Shown: positions 6,899 through 11,518 of the stretch, one piece after another
Layout: each line of letters begins with the position of its first letter
Numbering within the stretch: position 1 is the stretch's first letter
NCBI GenBank assembly: GCA_913050105.1
Contig: CAJWZN010000034.1
Span: forward strand, 1-11,518
Length of the DNA: 11,518 nucleotides
Direction of reading: 5' to 3'
DNA from: an uncultured Synechococcus sp.
GTDB taxonomy: Bacteria > Cyanobacteriota > Cyanobacteriia > PCC-6307 > Cyanobiaceae
Position numbers and translations under genes: made by a program
Notes under the pieces: generated by a model
What the model saw: only the letters and a program-made list of their open reading frames with translations
Told to the model about the DNA's origin: nothing
Database searches by the model: none

Positions 6899-7270
6899 AT
6901 GACCAACGATCCCTACTACGAGACCATGTACATCCTCCGTCCGGACATCCCGGAAGAGGAAGTGGAAAGCCATGTGCTCAAGTACCGCGACATGCTTGTT
7001 GAGACGGGTGCAGAGGTGCTCGACAACCAGATGCGCGGCAAGCGCCGTTTGGCCTATCCGATCAGCAAGCACAAGGAAGGCATCTACGTGCAGCTGAGCC
7101 ACAACGGCGACGGCCAGCAGGTGGCCGTGCTCGAGAAAGCCATGCGCCTGAGTGAAGACGTGATCCGTTATCTGACTGTCAAGCAGGAAGGTCCTCTGCC
7201 AGCCCCTCGCGTAGTGCCCGGCAGTGAGCCCGCCCCTGCTCGGCAGGAAGAGGAACAGCCCGCATCCTGA
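6899..7270 (+). CDS. rpsF: 30S ribosomal protein S6
   Basis: S6 binds 16S rRNA together with S18 in the platform of the small subunit. The 123-aa product from ATG 6899 has the typical opening YYETMYILRPDI (6-17), the central RGKRRLAYPISKHKEGIYVQL (46-66) and the helix EKAMRLSEDVIRYL (79-92) of the ferredoxin-like fold. It ends with a Pro/Glu/Ala-rich tail (98-123) that may be disordered. A GTG at 6845 would extend the frame by 18 residues, but S6 normally begins a few residues before YYE, and the extension would overlap the leader structure. I therefore take 6899, although its ribosome site is weak. In many bacteria rpsF is next to ssb and rpsR; neither is present here. Confidence 0.95.
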   Translation: MTNDPYYETMYILRPDIPEEEVESHVLKYRDMLVETGAEVLDNQMRGKRRLAYPISKHKEGIYVQLSHNGDGQQVAVLEKAMRLSEDVIRYLTVKQEGPLPAPRVVPGSEPAPARQEEEQPAS

Positions 7271-7285
7271 AGGCGGTTGTTCCGA

Positions 7286-7315
7286 CCATTGGCAGGCGAT
7301 AGCGTCTGCCAATGG
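7286..7315. other. 13-bp hairpin between rpsF and the next gene
   Basis: CCATTGGCAG (7286-7295) pairs perfectly with CTGCCAATGG (7306-7315). Inside it, GCG pairs with CGT (one G-T wobble) around the loop ATAG, giving 13 pairs in 30 bases. It begins 16 bases after the rpsF stop. It lacks a T-tract on either strand, so it is not a standard terminator. The ATG of the following gene (7312) lies in the 3' arm. Possible roles are mRNA 3'-end protection or attenuation for rpsF, or masking of the downstream start. Confidence 0.7.
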
Positions 7316-7668
7316 ACCACCCGGATCACTCTCAGCCGACCCCAGAGCAGCCGTGGTGGTCAGGTCATTCATCCAGATCCGATGATCGGGAGCAATTGCT
7401 TCGCAGAATCGAGGCGCTCGAAAGCCAGATCAGTGCCTACGAAAGTCTGCTGGAAGAGCTACCCGATTTGTTCGAAAGCAAATTTCAACAGCGGCTCGAA
7501 CCGCTGCTTGAACGTTATCGCCTGCTTGAGCAAGGGCAGACCACAGATGGAACGCACCGTCCTGCCCTGCCACCAGGGGATGACACATCATCCGAATCCC
7601 AGCGAGGAAAAGTGATTCTCCTGGGACGGTTGCGATTGCCGCGCCTGCTCCGCCGGCAATCAGCCTGA
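7312..7668 (+). CDS. Hypothetical coiled-coil protein
   Basis: I do not recognise a characterised family. The 118-aa product has a polar, Pro/Ser/His-rich start (1-25). A charged heptad-like stretch then runs from REQLLRRIEALESQIS (26-41) through LLEELPDLF to LLERYRLLEQG, which suggests a coiled coil. After that come a Thr/Gly/Pro/Ser-rich linker and a basic C-terminus (LLGRLRLPRLLRRQSA). There is no signal peptide or membrane segment. The ATG at 7312 is inside the 3' arm of the hairpin; a TTG at 7396 is a shorter alternative that keeps the coiled coil. The gene follows rpsF by 41 bases on the same strand, and its last 9 bases overlap the end of argG on the other strand. Reality is supported by its operon-like position and organised amino-acid pattern, not by recognised homology. 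Confidence 0.65.
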   Translation: MDHPDHSQPTPEQPWWSGHSSRSDDREQLLRRIEALESQISAYESLLEELPDLFESKFQQRLEPLLERYRLLEQGQTTDGTHRPALPPGDDTSSESQRGKVILLGRLRLPRLLRRQSA

Positions 7669-8871
7669 GCGGCGCTGCGATGCTGCCCAGAGTCGGGTGG
7701 GCAGGCCCCACACGTAGATGAAGCCTTCTGCAGCACGGTGATCGAATTGATCGTCGCTGCCATAGGAAGCCATCGCTGGAACGTAAAGGCTGTTATCGGA
7801 GGAAGCACGGCCGATCACCGTGGCAGAACCCTTGTGGAGACGCAAACGCACCACACCGTTCACGTGCTGCTGTGTGCGATCCATGAACCCATCGAGAGCA
7901 TCCTTCAGCGGACCGAACCAGAGGCCCTGATACACCAGATCAGCCCACTGCATCTCCAGCGGACGTTTGCTGCGCAACACATCGGCGGCAAGGGTGAGAC
8001 TTTCAAGCTCCTGGTGAGCCTGAATCAACAGAAGAAGTCCAGGGGTTTCGTAAATCTCCCGTGACTTGATCCCAACAACCCTGTTCTCGATCATGTCGAG
8101 ACGTCCGATGCCATGCGTTCCCGCCAGACGGTTGGCCTCTCGGATCATGGCCACCGGATCAAGCGACTCTCCGCTGATGGCGACAGGATTTCCAGCCTCG
8201 AAACGAATCTCGATCTCCTCAGGAGCATCAGGCGTATCAGCCACGGCTGCTGTCATCGCGAACACCTCCTCCGGAGGAGGCACCATCGGATCTTCCAGAG
8301 GACCGGCTTCGATACTGCGCCCCAAAAGATTGAGATCAATGGAATAAGGCGACTTCTTACTGACTGGTGCGGGCATTCCACATCGCTCCCCGTAGGCGAT
8401 CGTCTCCTCCCGGCTCATCCCCCATTCACGAGCGGGCGTCAGCACCTTCAGATCAGGAGCCAGCGATGCGATGGCCACGTCAAAACGAACCTGGTCATTC
8501 CCCTTACCGGTACAACCATGGGCAACGGCATCCGCGCCAACCTCCCTGGCCACTTCCACCAGTCGACGTGCAATCAGCGGCCTGGCAAGGGCGGTGGACA
8601 AGGGATAACGACCCTCATAGAGGGCATTGGCCCGGATCGCCGGAAAGGCGAATTCCTCGATGAACGGTTTGATCAGATCGCCCACCAGAGACTGGCTGGC
8701 TCCCGCATCAAGTGCCTTCTGACGAATCGGTTCCAACTCGTCACCCTGACCGAGATCCGCCGCAAAAGTGATGACCTCCTCAACATCCCACTCCCGTTTC
8801 AGGTACGGGATGCAGACACTGGTATCCACCCCACCGGAATAGGCAAGAACCACCTTCTTGGCACGGCCCAT
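7660..8871 (-). CDS. argG: Argininosuccinate synthase
   Basis: ArgG joins citrulline and aspartate with ATP to form argininosuccinate, the penultimate step of arginine synthesis, in the cytoplasm. The 403-aa protein is full length for the family. The N-terminal ATP pyrophosphatase P-loop AYSGGVDTS is at residues 10-18, and GCTGKGNDQVRF (119-130) is the family signature. EGRYPLSTALARPLIA (86-101) and KKSPYSIDLNLLGRSIE contribute to substrate binding and tetramer contacts. The start ATG is preceded by AGGAGA (8879-8884), and its A is also the last base of the upstream gene's stop (TGATG), so translation is probably coupled to the small membrane protein. The 3' end overlaps the convergent coiled-coil gene by 9 bases, leaving no room for a terminator between them. 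Confidence 0.98.
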   Translation of the reverse strand: MGRAKKVVLAYSGGVDTSVCIPYLKREWDVEEVITFAADLGQGDELEPIRQKALDAGASQSLVGDLIKPFIEEFAFPAIRANALYEGRYPLSTALARPLIARRLVEVAREVGADAVAHGCTGKGNDQVRFDVAIASLAPDLKVLTPAREWGMSREETIAYGERCGMPAPVSKKSPYSIDLNLLGRSIEAGPLEDPMVPPPEEVFAMTAAVADTPDAPEEIEIRFEAGNPVAISGESLDPVAMIREANRLAGTHGIGRLDMIENRVVGIKSREIYETPGLLLLIQAHQELESLTLAADVLRSKRPLEMQWADLVYQGLWFGPLKDALDGFMDRTQQHVNGVVRLRLHKGSATVIGRASSDNSLYVPAMASYGSDDQFDHRAAEGFIYVWGLPTRLWAASQRRSG

Positions 8872-9101
8872 CAGCGGATCTCCTGATCAGAATCGACTGA
8901 TTCTCTCCTTTCATGGTCCATGCCGGACTGGGAGAAAATCAGCCAGCCAGCCATCAGCAGCGGCGGAAGCAGCATCACCGCCATTACGACAGGCCAGCTG
9001 GCCTGGAGAGGTTCAGACCTCAGATCACCCCAGCGACGGAGACCGACGCTGATAGCGAGTGAAGCTCCCCATACCGAGGCCATCAACGTCAGCTTTCGCA
9101 A
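8871..9101 (-). CDS. Small two-helix membrane protein upstream of argG
   Basis: I do not recognise a named family. The 76-aa product has a short basic start (RK) and a first hydrophobic helix (about 4-21, containing MASVWGASLAISVG). A polar loop, RRWGDLRSEPLQ, follows, then a second helix (about 36-56, PVVMAVMLLPPLLMAGWLIF) and a hydrophilic, acidic C-terminus. Both termini are probably cytoplasmic. The start is uncertain: TTG at 9101 gives the complete first helix, while ATG at 9083 gives 70 aa with a shortened helix. The stop overlaps the argG ATG in a TGATG junction, evidence that it is translated and co-transcribed with argG. Upstream it is divergent from the DUF3134 gene, with 56 bases between them. 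No link to arginine synthesis can be shown from sequence. Confidence 0.75.
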   Translation of the reverse strand: MRKLTLMASVWGASLAISVGLRRWGDLRSEPLQASWPVVMAVMLLPPLLMAGWLIFSQSGMDHERRESVDSDQEIR

Positions 9102-9157
9102 ATGTCAGCCGTCGTACATGACTTATAGTGATGGATGGTCTCAAGTCCTGGTAAAGC

Positions 9158-9427
9158 ATGAGCGGTCTGGTCGACACCAATGCCTTGGACAGCGTCAATC
9201 CCTCGCTGACGCGTTATGGACGCAAAGATCCAGCGCCGGTTCTGCCTCTGAGAGAAGAACCTGATCTGCTCAGCTGGCTTGAGGCCAGCGGACGACTTGT
9301 CGCTGATGAAGATTCGGACTCGACCGAAGTCAGCACCGTTGAAGAGGAGGAACTGTCCGCATTGATGGGCGAGAAGGAGGACTACAACAAGGACGACGAA
9401 CAGAACGAGGAGCAGTGGGAGGACTGA
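9158..9427 (+). CDS. DUF3134-type small acidic protein
   Basis: The 89-aa product has a conserved-looking core, NPSLTRYGRKDPAPVLPLRE then EPDLLSWLEASGRL (14-47), which I recognise as the DUF3134 type found in cyanobacteria; its function is unknown. The rest (49-89) is an extremely acidic tail made largely of Glu and Asp with scattered Asn, Ser and Lys, ending EEQWED, and probably disordered. There is no signal peptide or membrane helix. The ATG at 9158 was chosen because it sits just before the conserved core. The gene is divergent from the argG-linked small protein and 25 bases upstream of the mraY start, so it may share a transcript with mraY. The family name is from memory of the motif and has not been checked against a profile. 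Confidence 0.8.
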   Translation: MSGLVDTNALDSVNPSLTRYGRKDPAPVLPLREEPDLLSWLEASGRLVADEDSDSTEVSTVEEEELSALMGEKEDYNKDDEQNEEQWED

Positions 9428-9452
9428 GGTCCCAGCAACCGACGATTCAACC

Positions 9453-10559
9453 GTGAGCGACGCCATTCAGAGCCCTAGCCCTTGGTGGCAGAAAGGCACT
9501 TTCAGTGCCGTCGCTCTGACGCTCGTTGTATTGGGATCCAGCCTGGTATCTGACAAGTGGATTCCCAACAGCCAGCTGACGCTGCCGCTGCTGATTTCAA
9601 CCATCATTGCGAGCCTGGTCGCAGCAATTGGAATCCCCCGATTGAAGGCTCTGAGGATGGGGCAGATCATCCGGACAGAGGGTCCAAGCGGACATCAGTC
9701 GAAGGCAGGAACACCCACGATGGGGGGGCTGCTGGTGGTGCCGGTAGGAGCAGTGCTCGGCAGCTTGATCAGCGTGAAGGGAACCGCCTCGCACCAGCTG
9801 CTTGCCGTGGCGGCGGTCACCCTGGCTTTCATGGTCATCGGTGGTTTTGACGATTGGAGCAGTCTCACCAAACAGACCAACAAAGGTCTGACACCCCTGA
9901 ACAAATTGCTGTTGCAGGCCATTGCGGGAGGGGCGTTTCTAGCCGTCTCAGGCTGGCAAGGATGGATCTCCCCAAGTGTGAGCCTGGCCTTCCATTGGTC
10001 TGTGCCACTGGGCTTTGCGATCTGGCCGCTGGGGCTGTTTGTGTTTCTGGCGGAGAGCAATGCCACCAACCTCACCGATGGCCTAGACGGACTGGCCAGC
10101 GGATGCGGAGCACTGGTGTTCAGCGGACTGGCCCTGCAGCTGATGTTGCGAGGTAACAGCGGCGATCCGGCCTTGGCAGGGTTTTGCATGGCGATGGCAG
10201 GCGCCTGGCTCGGTTTTTTAATGCACAACCGTCATCCAGCCCGCGCCTTCATGGGCGACACCGGTTCGCTTGCGATGGGAGCTGCACTGAGTGCCGTGGC
10301 TCTCCTGTCGGACAGTCTCTGGCCCCTGCTGGTGATGGGCGGGGTGTTCCTGGCGGAATCCTTGTCGGTGATTGTTCAGGTTTGGGTGTTCAAGGCAACC
10401 AAAGGGGCTGACGGTCAGGGCCGCCGAGTCCTTCGGATGGCCCCACTGCACCATCACTTCGAACTGGGGGGCATCAGTGAACGCACAGTGGTGCCATGCT
10501 TCTGGCTGGCCACAGCTGGCTGCGTGCTGCTGGGGCTGCTGCTGCGACCGATGGGCTGA
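9453..10559 (+). CDS. mraY: Phospho-N-acetylmuramoyl-pentapeptide transferase
   Basis: MraY transfers phospho-MurNAc-pentapeptide from UDP to undecaprenyl phosphate, making lipid I on the inner face of the cytoplasmic membrane. The 368-aa protein has about ten hydrophobic segments and the family motifs: GHQSKAGTPTMGG (80-92), the Asp pair D133/D134 in GGFDDW, NLTDGLDGLA (206-215), GDTGSLA (268-274) and PLHHHFE (331-337, nucleotide-binding loop). The start is GTG at 9453, with no good ribosome site. It gives a polar N-terminal arm before the first helix (about 15-33). Unlike in many bacteria it is not inside a mur/fts cluster, which is common in cyanobacteria. It is followed after 4 bases by a small conserved-looking gene, so an operon DUF3134-mraY-82aa-55aa is likely. 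Confidence 0.97.
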   Translation: MSDAIQSPSPWWQKGTFSAVALTLVVLGSSLVSDKWIPNSQLTLPLLISTIIASLVAAIGIPRLKALRMGQIIRTEGPSGHQSKAGTPTMGGLLVVPVGAVLGSLISVKGTASHQLLAVAAVTLAFMVIGGFDDWSSLTKQTNKGLTPLNKLLLQAIAGGAFLAVSGWQGWISPSVSLAFHWSVPLGFAIWPLGLFVFLAESNATNLTDGLDGLASGCGALVFSGLALQLMLRGNSGDPALAGFCMAMAGAWLGFLMHNRHPARAFMGDTGSLAMGAALSAVALLSDSLWPLLVMGGVFLAESLSVIVQVWVFKATKGADGQGRRVLRMAPLHHHFELGGISERTVVPCFWLATAGCVLLGLLLRPMG

Positions 10560-10563
10560 CTTC

Positions 10564-10812
10564 ATGACCTATTTCACATGGCGGGAATCGGGGCTGACGT
10601 CCGAATGCTCCAGCCTCGAAGCGATGGCGGCTCGGTTTGAAGAATCCGCAAGCTTGATGCGGCGAATGGCAAAGCAGGGATTTCAGCTCGAGCGGCAGGG
10701 CACGGAACAGCGGATCACCCACCCGGATCCAACAATCTTTGAGGCCTGGGGTTTCGTCAGTGAGGAATCACCGGTTCGCCAACTCACACTGATTCCCGAT
10801 TTCGACGCCTGA
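10564..10812 (+). CDS. Hypothetical 82-aa protein downstream of mraY
   Basis: No characterised family is recognised. From ATG 10564 the protein has 82 residues: MTYFTWRESG at the start, an amphipathic, Met/Glu/Arg-rich helix (18-38, EAMAARFEESASLMRRMAKQG), then a short beta-like region (FQLERQGTEQRITHPDP) and a final FEAWGFVSEESPVRQLTLIPDFDA. There is no signal peptide or membrane helix. The reading frame is open further upstream (to 10372), but that part overlaps mraY in another frame; ATG 10564 lies 4 bases after the mraY stop and is the natural start. Its TGA overlaps the ATG of the next small gene (TGATG). The compact spacing on both sides argues for a real, co-translated gene. Confidence 0.75.
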   Translation: MTYFTWRESGLTSECSSLEAMAARFEESASLMRRMAKQGFQLERQGTEQRITHPDPTIFEAWGFVSEESPVRQLTLIPDFDA

Positions 10813-10979
10813 TGGAGAGCCTTCTTGAAAAAACGGCCGAACTGCTCTCCAGCGCTGCAGCCGACCCGGACAGGGTTTTGCGCTGGGTGCTGATCTATTT
10901 CGGAATCTCGTCTCTCGGCTTCATGGGGGTGTGGTTGATCGGAGAGATTCGACGTCAGGGTCGATCCGGATCGAACTGA
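10812..10979 (+). CDS. 55-aa single-membrane-helix protein
   Basis: This short frame starts with an ATG whose A is the last base of the preceding gene's TGA. The product begins MESLLEKTAELLSSAAADPD, a short amphipathic, slightly acidic helix. One hydrophobic segment follows (about 23-43, LRWVLIYFGISSLGFMGVWLI), then a basic tail (GEIRRQGRSGSN). The positive residues after the helix suggest a cytoplasmic C-terminus. No family is recognised. The TGATG junction, the coherent membrane-protein layout, and the position behind mraY and the 82-aa gene make a real gene more likely than chance. Co-expression with mraY points to an envelope setting, but this is only guilt by association. The last codons contain a 14-base perfect palindrome (10961-10974). 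Confidence 0.65.
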   Translation: MESLLEKTAELLSSAAADPDRVLRWVLIYFGISSLGFMGVWLIGEIRRQGRSGSN

Positions 10980-11169
10980 GCCCTGGTTCGGCAGAGCTGC
11001 TGCTCGTTGGTCTTCCCCCCTGCATCGCGGGAGCCACTGCCACCCTCCGATCGAGAACGTTCCAGCCCTGAATGGACTTGACCTGAACAAAATCACAACC
11101 CCCCTTGTCCTATCTGCCTGAGGACATTGGGGAGAGACCCTTCAGCAAAGGTCTTGAGTTGTGTTGATC

Positions 11170-11191
11170 AATGATGGTGACAACCATCATT
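11170..11191. repeat. Perfect 9-bp inverted repeat upstream of purT
   Basis: AATGATGGT (11170-11178) and ACCATCATT (11183-11191) are exact inverted copies separated by GACA. They end 11 bases before the purT ATG. An overlapping 8-base palindrome TTGATCAA lies at 11164-11171. This could be an operator, or an RNA hairpin near the ribosome site. It has no T-tract, so it is not a terminator. The remaining sequence between the 55-aa gene and purT (10980-11202) shows no further gene or clear promoter. Confidence 0.55.
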
Positions 11192-11202
11192 CGACGTGAG
11201 GC

Positions 11203-11518
11203 ATGGCCGGTTTTCCGCGCACTGTGATGCTGCTGGGCAGTGGTGAGCTTGGCAAGGAAGTCGCTATCGCCGCACAGCGGCTCGGTTGCAGCGTCATCGC
11301 CTGCGACCGCTACGCCGGCGCTCCCGCCATGCAGGTTGCCGACAAGGTGGAGGTGCTGCCGATGACCGATGCCGCCGCCCTGCTGGAGGTGGCACGCCGC
11401 CACCGTCCCGACGTGGTGATCCCCGAGATCGAAGCCCTTGCTGTAGCGGCTTTGGCAGAGCTCGAGGAGGAAGGCATCACCGTGATCCCAACGGCCCGGG
11501 CGACCGCCGTGACCATGA
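11203..11518 (+). CDS. purT: Formate-dependent phosphoribosylglycinamide formyltransferase (GAR transformylase 2), 3' part outside the window
   Basis: PurT uses ATP and formate to formylate GAR in purine synthesis, an alternative to the folate-dependent PurN. The 105 visible codons cover the N-terminal pre-ATP-grasp domain. They include VMLLGSGELGKEVAIAAQRLG (8-28), CDRYAGAPAMQVADK (34-48) and VIPEIEALA (72-80), and end in ITVIPTARATAVTM just before the expected N-R-E-G-I-R-R stretch. The match to the family is unmistakable. The start is fixed: an in-frame TGA lies two codons upstream (11197-11199), so ATG 11203 is the first possible start, and the usual residue spacing to the GSGELG motif fits. 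The gene is cut by the right edge. Functionally it pairs with purU at the other end of the window. Confidence 0.97.
   Translation, partial: MAGFPRTVMLLGSGELGKEVAIAAQRLGCSVIACDRYAGAPAMQVADKVEVLPMTDAAALLEVARRHRPDVVIPEIEALAVAALAELEEEGITVIPTARATAVTM

Noticed and set aside
8113..8886. 257-codon plus-strand open frame inside argG
   Set aside because: It is antisense to argG, with a composition typical of a shadow frame and no motif.
9124..9129. TATAGT as a -10 box for the DUF3134 gene
   Set aside because: The hexamer is good and the distance to the ATG is plausible, but no matching -35 or extended -10 is present; too weak to list.
11055..11062. GAACGTTC palindrome as a LexA-type box
   Set aside because: It lacks the arrangement of the cyanobacterial LexA site and stands alone.
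11078..11083. TTGACC as a -35 box for purT
   Set aside because: The next -10-like sequence (TATCTG, 11111) is 27 bases away, far beyond normal spacing.

Overview
The window looks like a piece of the chromosome of a marine picocyanobacterium, most likely Synechococcus (subcluster 5.1 or a close relative). The evidence is a PsbQ photosystem II subunit, a cyanobacterial Tic20/Ycf60 homologue, a DUF3134-type protein known from cyanobacteria, GC-rich coding sequence, very tight gene packing, and only one copy seen of the HIP1 octamer (in purU), which many freshwater cyanobacteria carry in large numbers. I see no mobile element, CRISPR array, tRNA or rRNA. This is core housekeeping sequence. The species is inferred from protein content, not from a database match.

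Layout, left to right. On the minus strand are purU and, overlapping it by GTGA, an O-antigen ligase-like membrane protein that runs off the left edge. Divergent from purU are psbQ and a ThiO-like FAD oxidoreductase, whose only sensible start is a CTG overlapping the psbQ stop. Convergent with these is dnaK (minus strand), with a clear intrinsic terminator and a strong Shine-Dalgarno sequence. Divergent from dnaK comes a plus-strand run: aroE, tic20, rpsF and a coiled-coil protein of unknown function. That run meets argG (minus strand) tail to tail with a 9-base overlap. argG lies behind a small two-helix membrane protein gene joined to it by TGATG. Divergent again is the DUF3134 gene, followed by mraY, an 82-aa protein and a 55-aa single-helix protein (also a TGATG junction), and then the 5' part of purT.

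Functions. PurU (10-formyl-THF to formate) and PurT (formate-dependent GAR formylation) are the two ends of one formate shunt in purine synthesis and sit about 9.4 kb apart here. AroE and ArgG make aromatic-amino-acid and arginine precursors. MraY starts the lipid stage of peptidoglycan synthesis. PsbQ supports the oxygen-evolving complex. DnaK, Tic20 and S6 serve protein folding, the membrane and translation.

The most interesting non-coding signals are: a structured rpsF leader that resembles the S6:S18 autoregulatory RNA motif; a 13-bp hairpin after rpsF that contains the start codon of the next gene; and a perfect inverted repeat just before purT. I found no convincing case for a wholly new multi-gene system.
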